The notes under the pieces: generated by a model
Told to the model about the DNA's origin: nothing
The model's input: only the letters and a program-made list of their open reading frames with translations
Databases searched by the model: none
Assembly (NCBI GenBank): GCA_965208025.1
Contig: OZ242302.1
Coordinates: forward strand, 1,984,001 to 2,048,000
Length of the DNA stretch: 64,000 bases
DNA from: Bin80 sp965208025
Lineage (GTDB): Bacteria; Bacteroidota; Rhodothermia; Rhodothermales; Bin80
Reading direction: 5' to 3'
In this document: in pieces, positions 27,769 to 36,333 of the stretch
Layout of the letters: each line of letters starts with the position of its first letter
Position numbering within the stretch: the stretch's first letter is position 1
Program-made: the position numbers and the translations under genes

Positions 27769-28925
27769 CCGACCGCGGCCCTTCCCCGTATTTCCACGGC
27801 CGAACGAAGATACTTCGGACTTTTCAAGAAATCCTTCGGTATTCAATTCAAAACATATGGGGAACCACATTCCTGATCTATGGTGCGCCTGGTGCGGGAA
27901 AAAGCGCTCTCCTATATGAATGCGAGAGGATAGCCGAAGCAGCCGAATGGCAGGTTGCAATCATTGATCCGCCGAGCCTTTGGGAGGTGGACTCATTGCG
28001 GGAATCCCTAGGTTTGAGAAAGAAGCTCAGTTTCAAGGCTGGGGAAGCCGGGTTTTCCATCTTCGGGTTCGCCTCTGCAAAAGTCAGTGCCGATACATCA
28101 ACGCAGACGGTGAAACGGTTACTCCAAAAAGGTGAAAAACCCTTACTGCTCATTCTGGATGAAGCACAAAGGCTGGGTGGCACCAACGCGCCTGCGGACA
28201 GCCAAGTCACCACAGCTTCGAATATTCTCAATGCGATCCATAATGGCCAACTAAATAAGCCTGTCGTCCTTCTTGCTGCTGGACTCAATCCAACCTTAAA
28301 AGCCTTTGAAACTTTTGACATTTCACGATTCGCTAAAGGCTGCCTTGTGAAGTTGGGTGCATTAAGCAAAGAGTCCGAGCGATTGGTAATTGAGGATTGG
28401 ATCAAAAAGGAGGGGAGAGGTCAAGGGGATCCGACGGCATGGCTTGATGCGATCACGCAGGAAACGCATGGATGGCCCCAGCATATCCAATGCTATGCAG
28501 GACTTGCTTCTGTGCACTTGGAAGCAAATGGTGGTGTTATGTTACCAGACGGACTTGCCTTTGTACTGGAAGCCGGGCACGAAGCTCGCAAGGCGTACTA
28601 CAAGGGACGATTGGTTGATTTTTATGCTGATCAGATACAGTGCCTAGTGAACTCCCTTCCAGATCATCCGTCAGAAAAGCCTACTCCACGCACCGAAATA
28701 TTGTCTGCGTTGACCAAGAAATATGGTGACGCTGAGGCGAAAGATCTATTCAAACGTTTTATTGAGAAGGGAATAATAGAGGAGCATGGAATGGGGTTTG
28801 TCGTCCCCATTCCTTCTATGCATACTTGGCTAAAGGATACCCATGGTGTACAGAAAATTGAGATGCCCCCCAAGCAGCAGAAAATCCGATTGGAAGGTGG
28901 CCGTGATTCGGGATTTGAAAGGTGA
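27738..28925 (+). CDS. AAA-type (STAND-like) ATPase, array unit 3
   Basis: 395 residues from the ATG at 27738; a TTG four codons upstream is also in frame. The layout is the same as unit 2: DRGPSPYFHGR, Walker A GAPGAGKSALL, Walker B LLLILDEAQRL, ETHGWPQHIQ lid and a C-terminal winged-helix-like part ending VPIPSMHTWL. The first ~45 residues and a ~15-residue patch after Walker B (GGTNAPADSQ against IDISTPGTPQ) differ sharply from unit 2, while the C-terminal ~115 residues are identical. The patch from KESERLVIEDWIKKEG to KAYYKGR follows the pseudogene unit 1 instead. This mosaic points to repeated gene conversion. The function is unknown; it is probably a signalling or regulatory ATPase. Confidence 0.85.
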   Translation: MPLSFQPKFVPDRGPSPYFHGRTKILRTFQEILRYSIQNIWGTTFLIYGAPGAGKSALLYECERIAEAAEWQVAIIDPPSLWEVDSLRESLGLRKKLSFKAGEAGFSIFGFASAKVSADTSTQTVKRLLQKGEKPLLLILDEAQRLGGTNAPADSQVTTASNILNAIHNGQLNKPVVLLAAGLNPTLKAFETFDISRFAKGCLVKLGALSKESERLVIEDWIKKEGRGQGDPTAWLDAITQETHGWPQHIQCYAGLASVHLEANGGVMLPDGLAFVLEAGHEARKAYYKGRLVDFYADQIQCLVNSLPDHPSEKPTPRTEILSALTKKYGDAEAKDLFKRFIEKGIIEEHGMGFVVPIPSMHTWLKDTHGVQKIEMPPKQQKIRLEGGRDSGFER

Positions 28926-29198
28926 CTCCTGCAGTTCCTGCACCTGAGACTGGATTCATGTTCCCATTTCGCCTGACGGGGACCCAATTGAGACCCTCCT
29001 CTGATCGGTTCACGAACCCTTCCGAGGCTAATCGGGGCAATTCGTGATGTCTGGTTGATCATGCACCTAGTCGAAAATAATCAGGGGCTAAACCACTCTC
29101 TTTCCAGATAGATACTGGAACCTATCCATTTCAGGTCATGTCTAACTGAATCTAGTTGTACGATGCCATGTCCCTATCCTTCCAACCCAAATTCGTCC
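28595..29198 (+). repeat. 604-bp direct repeat, copy B
   Basis: Nearly identical to 27165-27768. It stops exactly where the MITE-like element starts (29197), so the fourth unit was cut there. Confidence 0.9.
29168..29196 (+). pseudogene. Severed start of a fourth ATPase unit
   Basis: The ATG at 29168 begins MSLSFQPKFV, matching the start of unit 3. After ten codons the homology ends at the left end of the 121-bp element, and nothing of the rest of the gene follows. Confidence 0.8.
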
Positions 29199-29317
29199 TG
29201 ACTTCGACGATTTGCAATTTTCTGAAAACAAAGAAAGTCTTATTTTTCAAGGGATACAGGTCTTCTGAAAAGAGTGTTCAGACAGGTTTGAACACTACAA
29301 ACACCGTCAAAGTCAGG
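29197..29317. mobile_element. 121-bp MITE-like element related to the IS1634-like relic
   Basis: The ends CCTGACTTCGACG (29197-29209) and CGTCAAAGTCAGG (29305-29317) are inverted repeats matching at 12 of 13 positions. The first ~110 bases align with 35595-35708, the end of the decayed IS1634-like element (shared TTTGCAATT, AAAGAAAG, ATTTTTCA, TTTGAACACTACAAAC). It thus looks like an internally deleted derivative of that IS. A target duplication is not clear. Its right end lies 3 bases from the cupin stop codon. Confidence 0.75.
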
Positions 29318-29320
29318 AAT

Positions 29321-29689
29321 TTATCTATGTAGGTAAGTGTCTGTGCCATTGATCCAGTCCTCACGGGGAGGACAAAACACATCCACATCCAGCGTATCTT
29401 CTAATGCAAGGACCTTATGTGGCAGATTAGATGGAATCACAAGTACCTCGCCCTCATAAACTACGATCTCTTGCTCTTCATTGGGGCCTAGCCAAAATCG
29501 AAGTGCACCGGCCAGAACGTAACTGAGTTGCTCATTATCGTGTGAGTGCCACGGTACAACACTATCCTTTTTCAAATAGATATGCGTAATCATCATGCGT
29601 TCCCCCGAAATGATTCGGCGACTCAGGCCAGGACTTACTTTTTCAACTGGCATGTCGTCCCACCTGTGGAGAGTTGCCTGCTTATCCAT
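29321..29689 (-). CDS. Cupin-domain protein
   Basis: 122 residues forming a single cupin beta-barrel. Motif 1 gives the metal ligands His48 and His50 with a Glu/Gln at 53-54 (WHSHDNEQLSYVL). Motif 2 is represented by VIPSNLPHKVLAL, supplying the last His. Small cupins of this kind bind a metal and act as dioxygenases, isomerases or sensors; the substrate cannot be told here. It is a single gene on the minus strand between the ATPase array and the NACHT pair. The MITE-like element lies immediately past its stop codon and may supply or replace its terminator. Confidence 0.85.
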   Translation of the reverse strand: MDKQATLHRWDDMPVEKVSPGLSRRIISGERMMITHIYLKKDSVVPWHSHDNEQLSYVLAGALRFWLGPNEEQEIVVYEGEVLVIPSNLPHKVLALEDTLDVDVFCPPREDWINGTDTYLHR

Positions 29690-29976
29690 GAACTTTAAAG
29701 TTTATCCTCCATTCTGCCTATAAAGTTACATCATTGATCCCAATCATCAACTCTCAATTGTTGAATTCATCCCACACACACTGAAAAGAATGATTGGTGG
29801 GAGATGAACGAATATATATACAGTCATCTCTTCTTAAACCTATAATCTTGATCTCCTTGTGCAAGGATTTCTCGGGAAAATTCACTTGGGTTTGGTCTGG
29901 TGGATGAGGGGGGAGGTCAATGTGAGTGAAAGGATGCATCCCAAGATTAAAGATCTTGCGGTGGCGGACTAAAATT

Positions 29977-32900
29977 TTATGACCTACTTGAAGTTACGTC
30001 AATAACTATGACATGGATTAATTTTCTTACGGTTGGGTTGAGGTTCTTTTTTAGAAGTTCCTCGAGCTCCTGAGGATCTTGGGGAAGCCCGCCCAGAGGG
30101 GATACCATTTTCATGTACTCTGCACCAAACCAGAGAACCACATAAATCCCATACCCATTCGCTTTTGAATCACGAGTATATTTTGGAACGAGCTGTTCCG
30201 AAATACCTCTCCAAATTGTGGTACTCTGATTCTTTTTTATCTCTATCGGAACCGCAAAATTAGACCCATAGGATACCCGTATATCTGCCCTCTTTTCCAA
30301 GGAATACCTCGCCTCGGGAATCGTATCCAAATTGTGTTTTTCAAGTCTAAGGCCTAGGTCAGAGAGTAATAAATCCCGACACTCATTCTCATGCTTAGGG
30401 ATTCCTGGTTTCCCTTCACTTGAATCCCAGTATTGTTTCCAGTCATTGGTTGAGTGATTACGTATGCGGACAGCTAAATCTTCCAGTGCATCCGCAGTTA
30501 GAGATGCAAGGTCGGCAGTACTTGCGGGAGGTCCACCTTGTAGGGATTTCTGAACTTGTTCAATGGTGATGTCACATCGCTGAGCTGCCTGACGCCTGCG
30601 GCGTTGGTCCTGCTGTGCTCGGGCAATCTCTGGCTTCCAATTCGCCATTTTTGGCTCTGTAATCAGTGACTCCACGGCCTCCAATGCATCGTTATCAGTT
30701 CGTTCGGCAAGCACCTGAATCCATTGGTCAAGCAAGAACTTATATTCACGGCTTGAAAATTCCTGATCGCTTATGAATCTCGTCTCTTCGGAAAAGGTAG
30801 GGCGTTGGAGTCGGGATCCAAATATTTGGATTAACTGACCTAGTTCTTGAGAACTCCATTCGGTCACATCCTCCAAGATGGATCCCCTGCGTCTACCTAG
30901 AACGAGAAACCGAACTACATCATGTAAGCGTGATTCACGACCAACCGAAAGAAAGTCTCTCAGCATCGGGAGACACTGATCTCTGGCTACAATCAGTCCC
31001 GCGCAGAGCCATTGAGCGCGCTGACCTAAGTCCATATTTCTGCGGTTCAGTCGTTTTAAGACAATCTGTTTTAATTCCATGGCAGATATACCGCGGGCCC
31101 GAATCGCACTCCATAGGACGATGCGAAGAGATTCAAGTTGACCTCCAGCACATCTTGTTGGAAAAACCGTAAACATGTTCTTCACGGCATGCCTAGCCAC
31201 AGGAGCATACTTGCGCTCAAAAGCCAATTTAAATAGATGTTGATCTGGTGATATTTTAGCTTGAACACATGCGTTGCGAATCAGGACCAAAGCATCTGCA
31301 ACGAATTCTGGATATTTTGCAAGAGCATATTCAAACCACTTCGGGAGATGACTGAAATTGACAAGGTTATGGATTGCAGGATCAACGTAATGGCGAGGAA
31401 GGTCTGCTACAAGATAAAATCCTAACGCTCTCCTTTTTTGGTCTTCGGACATACTGTTCAGTATATCCTCCTTTTCTTCTTCCATTGCAGCAAGAAAGGG
31501 TAACATATAATATGACATCCTGCGATCCTCATGGAGTTCTGCAATCGTATCAAGATTCGGTAGATCATCTCGGTCTAGAAGATTGCGAAAACCTGCCAAT
31601 ACCGCCTGAGCGAGCTCCCGATTACCATCCAGATAGGATATCAGGTGGCTCTTCGGATCCTGATCCTTTATCGTAAAACCATCAAAATACTTCTGTGCAA
31701 GATGGTGAAGCAGTGCAGGAGGGCAGTTACCTTCTTCTAATTTGTCAAGTTGTTGGCGAATTTGCTCTATCCTTTCCTGATGTCGTTTGCGAAACTCCTC
31801 GGTTGATTTCTGGAATCTTTCTTCCCTCTCGGCATTCTCAAGTTGAAGCCGTTCTCTGGCTTTCAGCCTCCGCTGATTCCACTCGTTCAGGCTTGGTTTA
31901 CAAGAAATGATCTCTTCTACTTTGTCATCTGAAAGGGGCTGGCCCCACCCTTCTTGATCCTGAACCGACCACCATGCGAGTCTCTCAGATGCGCACGGAT
32001 GTGAGTCCCAAAGATCTAACGCACGCCGAATACACCAGAAACGAAATTCCACATCGGCATCCTTTCCAATGAATTTTAAACCTATACGAATATCTTGATT
32101 AATTTTTGCTTCTTGCTTGATCAGATCATGTTCAATGAGTGCACGCTGAACCCTCTCTCGTTTCCTTAACCAATTACGGATCGTAGTAGTCGCTTCTTCA
32201 TCTGTACCATCATCCTGTTCCTGTGTGTAATGAATCGGAATCAGTTGAAGTGACTTGACTTGGCACTCTACTAAATTAAACCAGCTGTATAATTTAGACA
32301 GGGATAATTCATCTCCAAACAAACCCAGACCTTTGGACAGAAGCTTAAGTACGGTCCCCCCCTTGCGGTGACTCGCCAATTTGGAAATCACTTCTGGCAC
32401 TTGATTCGTGAGCGAATCAAGTAGTTCTCGGACTTGGCCCGCCGATGATCTGTCAATCAACTGATCCCAAAACTTCAAGTATGCATTATACCGGAACGGG
32501 ACAGATCCCTTGATCAGGTAATCCCAGACTTCCATGGGTTGCAACTCCCCAGGATACATATGATGTAAGAGCGTACCTCGAAGATCATTCCTTACATCTA
32601 GCAAATGACCTTCCTTTACATCCATGAGAAGATCTCTAAAAATAGCGCCGCGTCGCGGGTGGTCGGCCAGTATTTGATCGAATACCCGAAGTGTCTCACA
32701 GCGGAGATCATCTGCCCAACTGGGATCGTAAACAAGCTTTATAAGATGATTGTGGTCAATCTTTGAAGGGGATTTCGTCATGCTCGCTCCATCCACTTTG
32801 ATCCCGAAGTGAGTCTGTGGAATGCCGCGTAGGAGATGATAAACGAGCGTCTGTCTGCTCTCTGAGCGTTCAGTTGATTTCGTTAGCTCCCAAATAAATG

Positions 32901-34152
32901 ATAGCCCCGCAGTACCTGCCAAAGCACCAAGACTTGATTCGGTTGACCCGACATGAGCCAACTCGGTGGAATGCTCAAGATTCGCAAATAGCATTCTCCG
33001 CTCATCGGGACTAAAATTACTTGCATCACCATTGAATGCTACGGCAATTGGATCCGCATGAATGAGAGTAGCTCTTGCCCGTTTGTTGAGAACTGCAAGC
33101 CAAGCGGTAAGCCCGCGGAGATCGGGAAATGGAATCCCATCCTCTCCCGTCAGAAGGGCAAGGATACGCCGAATACTCGCTCCATTCACAATTTTTTTAT
33201 TGAGATAGCAAGCACCCAAAAACTCAGCAACGAGTCGGTGGATTGGAATTCGACATGAAAGACTACCCTCAAAGAGTCTTGATATCAATGCTTCGCGAAG
33301 CGAAAGACGGTCATCAGGATCAATAATATCCCTCAAGGAGAGAACCTCGTTACTTTCTGACGCATCAACTGCCCAGCCTGCCTTGTTGGTAATCAACATG
33401 AGGGCAGAAAGTTGCCCTGCCGCATGAAGCACATCTTTTCGGGCGGGCAATACTTCGGATGAGTGGGCATCACGATGCTCGCTATTGTGTTCCCTCACCA
33501 GTTCTCGGCAGACATTCTCGAACATCTTCGTTGGAGTTCTCGGCCATCCATCACCTTTTACAGATCTAAGTAGAAAGTTTAGCAATTGGGGATTACCGAG
33601 AAAGAAGGCCATATTATGCTCATGGGCCTCCCGAATGAACTCATCAGGATTAATTTGATGGGTAGAGGCGATCTTAAAGATATTGTCGGAGCTCAGCCCA
33701 TTCAGCTGTAGTATCGGGATCCCCTTGGAGCCTACGAGTGATTGAAGCACTCTTTGGTCACCGCTATCCAACCAATTGAGGGATCGACATGAAAAACGGA
33801 ACGAAGGACTTCCTAATGCTCTGAGGCGATGAACAATTTGGTCAATTGCAAACCTTGGATCTCCTCCGCCAACTCGTATCTCATCAAGTCCGTCAATGAA
33901 CAGAGGTTCTTGCCTCCTCCCTGGATGGCGTTCAGGATCCTGAGTGAGAAAATCTCTGGCATATACGGGATTCCCGCTCCCCACCCGTCTGGATTCTGCC
34001 CTAAACTCTGTACTCTTTCCTATCCCTGGCTCACCCAGAAGAACATAGCCACGGTCAGACTTAAAATCGGATAGTGTTAAATCAACCCTATTGTAACGTT
34101 CGTCACTATTGGGTTTAATCAGACGTACAGAACGTTCTACGATCTCACGCAT
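29977..34152 (-). CDS. NACHT-like NTPase with C-terminal PD-(D/E)XK-type nuclease domain
   Basis: 1391 residues. The P-loop NTPase domain is at the very N-terminus: Walker A GEPGIGKST (40-48) and a NACHT-like Walker B with extra acidic residues LFIDGLDE (84-91). A long helical middle (about 200-1200) is consistent with HEAT/TPR-like sensing repeats, with one highly charged coiled-coil-like stretch near 770-830. The C-terminus shows a nuclease signature: RADIRV (about 1288), then VPIEIKK (about 1301-1307), strand spacing typical of PD-(D/E)XK enzymes. STAND NTPases of this general plan act as intracellular sensors of phage proteins and switch on an effector. Here the effector would be at the C-terminus, not the N-terminus as in most Avs proteins. 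Its ATG overlaps the preceding DUF4143 ATPase gene by 16 bases, so the pair is one operon. Confidence 0.8.
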   Translation of the reverse strand: MREIVERSVRLIKPNSDERYNRVDLTLSDFKSDRGYVLLGEPGIGKSTEFRAESRRVGSGNPVYARDFLTQDPERHPGRRQEPLFIDGLDEIRVGGGDPRFAIDQIVHRLRALGSPSFRFSCRSLNWLDSGDQRVLQSLVGSKGIPILQLNGLSSDNIFKIASTHQINPDEFIREAHEHNMAFFLGNPQLLNFLLRSVKGDGWPRTPTKMFENVCRELVREHNSEHRDAHSSEVLPARKDVLHAAGQLSALMLITNKAGWAVDASESNEVLSLRDIIDPDDRLSLREALISRLFEGSLSCRIPIHRLVAEFLGACYLNKKIVNGASIRRILALLTGEDGIPFPDLRGLTAWLAVLNKRARATLIHADPIAVAFNGDASNFSPDERRMLFANLEHSTELAHVGSTESSLGALAGTAGLSFIWELTKSTERSESRQTLVYHLLRGIPQTHFGIKVDGASMTKSPSKIDHNHLIKLVYDPSWADDLRCETLRVFDQILADHPRRGAIFRDLLMDVKEGHLLDVRNDLRGTLLHHMYPGELQPMEVWDYLIKGSVPFRYNAYLKFWDQLIDRSSAGQVRELLDSLTNQVPEVISKLASHRKGGTVLKLLSKGLGLFGDELSLSKLYSWFNLVECQVKSLQLIPIHYTQEQDDGTDEEATTTIRNWLRKRERVQRALIEHDLIKQEAKINQDIRIGLKFIGKDADVEFRFWCIRRALDLWDSHPCASERLAWWSVQDQEGWGQPLSDDKVEEIISCKPSLNEWNQRRLKARERLQLENAEREERFQKSTEEFRKRHQERIEQIRQQLDKLEEGNCPPALLHHLAQKYFDGFTIKDQDPKSHLISYLDGNRELAQAVLAGFRNLLDRDDLPNLDTIAELHEDRRMSYYMLPFLAAMEEEKEDILNSMSEDQKRRALGFYLVADLPRHYVDPAIHNLVNFSHLPKWFEYALAKYPEFVADALVLIRNACVQAKISPDQHLFKLAFERKYAPVARHAVKNMFTVFPTRCAGGQLESLRIVLWSAIRARGISAMELKQIVLKRLNRRNMDLGQRAQWLCAGLIVARDQCLPMLRDFLSVGRESRLHDVVRFLVLGRRRGSILEDVTEWSSQELGQLIQIFGSRLQRPTFSEETRFISDQEFSSREYKFLLDQWIQVLAERTDNDALEAVESLITEPKMANWKPEIARAQQDQRRRRQAAQRCDITIEQVQKSLQGGPPASTADLASLTADALEDLAVRIRNHSTNDWKQYWDSSEGKPGIPKHENECRDLLLSDLGLRLEKHNLDTIPEARYSLEKRADIRVSYGSNFAVPIEIKKNQSTTIWRGISEQLVPKYTRDSKANGYGIYVVLWFGAEYMKMVSPLGGLPQDPQELEELLKKNLNPTVRKLIHVIVIDVTSSRS

Positions 34153-35486
34153 TTTTCGTCAATCCATTCGTCGGCGGTGAGTGAAAAAAAATCATTGAAT
34201 GGGATCGCATTCACATCTGGACCCACTTCCATGATTTGGGCATTTTTGAAGCGTTTTTTGAATTCATCCAAGCCTTGAGATCCCCGTCTTTTGACACTCT
34301 TCACTTCCACTCCAAGTATATGGGGGCCACGAGATATGACAAAATCAACCTCATACTTACCACCATCGCGCCGCCAATAATGAACATGGGTTGCTGTATC
34401 CCGCGTATTGTGTAAATGCGCGCCGACTGCACTCTCCACAATGCGTCCCCAAAAGGATCGGTCGGCTCGAGCTTCCTGAAAAGAATAACCCGAATTGGCC
34501 GTCATGAGTGCAGTATTCAAAACGTTAAGTTTTGGAGAGCTGGATTTCCTCCGAAGAGGAGATGTGGAGTACTGTTCAAGTGGCACAACCAAGCTGGCAT
34601 CGGATAGTAGTTGCAGGTAACTTGCCAGTGTGGTTGCATTGCCTGCATCCTGAAGTTTGCCAAGCAACTTGTTGTAGGAAATGATTTGCCCCGAAAGCTG
34701 TTGTGCGAGGTCAAACAGTTGGCGCATCAGAGCAGGCTTTTGGATACGTGTGAGTCCAATGATATCTCGATCAATCACGGGTGTCACAATTGATTGAATA
34801 ATATAGTCACGCCAAGGACGCAGTGTCCTTCCTTGGAGTTCATTGTCAAATGGGTAGGGATAGCCCCCGAAAAATATAAATTCCTCAATCGTTAGCCCGA
34901 ACGCTTGAGTCATTTCGGGAAGTGTCCAGTGTGTGACTCGGTGAGAATCAAAGCGACCGGCAAGACTCTCATTTTGCCCGATCATTAATCTCCATGGAGA
35001 AGAACCCAAAATCACCACACGAAGAGGATATCCTTCCCTTCGATCCGTATCCCAAAGTCCCTTCACAATGTTTGACCAGCGAGGAATGATCTGGATTTCG
35101 TCAAAAATCAAGACCATGCCTCGCTCCGAACTTAAAGACTCCTGACGAGCTTTTTCCCATATCTCAATCAGTTCATGCTCATTGGGTTGGGATCCAGTTT
35201 CTCTAATTGTGCCAGTTGCGAAATCCTGCCTATCTGAACTGGGTCCAACTCTTAGATTCTCATCAATCAATTTAATTCTATACCAGTCAGAATCATCAGA
35301 ATAGAAGTCATCCATGGGCATATACCAGCAAGGGATTCGGGATTGAATCAACTTCTGGCGGACCTGATGGATGATCGTTGTTTTCCCCACCTGTCTGGGG
35401 CCATTGATGGCCATAATTCGCATGTTTGATCCTCCTGATAGCCTCTCGAGGAAATAACGCACATGTGATCGCTCAAAAATATTCAT
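34137..35486 (-). CDS. ATPase with DUF4143 (AAA_14-type) domain
   Basis: 449 residues from the ATG at 35486; a TTG three codons upstream is possible. Walker A GPRQVGKTT is at about 29-37, and Walker B VLIFDEIQ with the RWSNIVKGLWD helix follows, as in the AAA_14 family. The C-terminal DUF4143 part carries a restriction-endonuclease-like fold: FWGRIVESAVGAHL, YEVDFVI, LGVEVKS (Asp and Glu-x-Lys). This family is widespread, often plasmid- or element-borne, and its cellular role is poorly known. It is the first gene of a two-gene operon with the NACHT-nuclease protein, which it overlaps by 16 bases, suggesting a joint function. Confidence 0.9.
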   Translation of the reverse strand: MNIFERSHVRYFLERLSGGSNMRIMAINGPRQVGKTTIIHQVRQKLIQSRIPCWYMPMDDFYSDDSDWYRIKLIDENLRVGPSSDRQDFATGTIRETGSQPNEHELIEIWEKARQESLSSERGMVLIFDEIQIIPRWSNIVKGLWDTDRREGYPLRVVILGSSPWRLMIGQNESLAGRFDSHRVTHWTLPEMTQAFGLTIEEFIFFGGYPYPFDNELQGRTLRPWRDYIIQSIVTPVIDRDIIGLTRIQKPALMRQLFDLAQQLSGQIISYNKLLGKLQDAGNATTLASYLQLLSDASLVVPLEQYSTSPLRRKSSSPKLNVLNTALMTANSGYSFQEARADRSFWGRIVESAVGAHLHNTRDTATHVHYWRRDGGKYEVDFVISRGPHILGVEVKSVKRRGSQGLDEFKKRFKNAQIMEVGPDVNAIPFNDFFSLTADEWIDEKCVRS

Positions 35487-35594
35487 GTCTATCAATTATA
35501 ACTGAATAAAAATCAGCAGTAGAGTACCTTTTCTAAGTTTCTGGAATTAAATTGTTCCAACCAATCTATCCGCAAGGATTCATCACAAATAAAT

Positions 35595-36230
35595 CCTGAC
35601 TTCGACAGTTTGCAATTCTATGAAGCCAAAGAAAGCCATATTTTTCAGGGGGCATAGGTCTGTTTAGGAGAGTGTCCAGAGAACTTTGAACACTACAAAC
35701 GCTGTCTGTTCTGCCGCTTTATGCGGTCTAAATACCGGACGTTGATCAATCACTTGGGAGGCGGGTTCTTGTCTTTCTCCACGGGTACAGTCTGGCGCTG
35801 AATAGTCAACCCTATCGCTTTGTAAAGGCGAACTTTTGTACTGTTGGCCGCCAATGGGATCGCAAAATGACGCTTGGTCGTCTTGTCTCGTACCACAGAC
35901 ACCTCTACTTCACGCAATTGAGCCAAAATCTGCCCCTCACTGATGGGGGCCTCCGCGTGTTGTAGAGTGGACGCAAAATGCGTTGCATCGCAAAGGCGGC
36001 AAAGCATATGGCAATGTGCGTGCGGACGCGGCGCTCAGTCCAGTGAAATACTGGACGAATCGCCATGGTATACTTTAATATCAAAGCCTTCCGCAATCTG
36101 CCATAATCCCCCGTACCGCGCATACATCTGCAGAGCGGAGGACGCCTTGAGACTCGTCCATACCCCATGTACCCCCTCCAGTTGACGATCCTTTCCAATC
36201 TTCCGCGGATAGTTAACAATTAGCCACAAG
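35595..36230 (-). mobile_element. Decayed IS1634-like element, one end preserved
   Basis: The end CCTGACTTCGAC at 35595 matches the MITE-like element at 29197. It lies on the 3' side of a broken transposase gene (35750-36229). The opposite end is not found before the next gene, so the 5' part of the element is deleted. Confidence 0.65.
35750..36229 (-). pseudogene. IS1634-like transposase, C-terminal remnant with frameshifts
   Basis: Three overlapping frames together read YGGLWQIAEGF, then ILKYTMAIRPVFHWTERRVRTHIAICFAAF, then STLQHAEAPISEGQILAQL...RLYKAIGL. This is the conserved C-terminal third of IS1634/IS4-type DDE transposases (IRPVFHW..ERxRxHI). At least two frame changes and loss of the N-terminal two thirds make it inactive. 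Confidence 0.75.
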
Positions 36231-36333
36231 ATTCGTGATAGAACCCAGCAGCAATATTCACAGGCAGTTCCAACCGCTATTTAGTTGACCATACGATCCA
36301 ATTCCATCAGTGTAGATAATGATGGTCCACTCA

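Larger units (their letters stand above)
26308..29198 (+). repeat. Tandem array of ATPase gene units, period 1430 bp
   Basis: The start codons of three successive units are at 26308, 27738 and 29168, exactly 1430 bp apart. The unit includes the gene and its ~240-bp spacer. A degraded, shortened unit lies just before (25345-25992). Identity varies along the unit: near perfect in the 3' third and spacer, lower in the first ~45 codons and around the stretch after Walker B. Confidence 0.9.
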
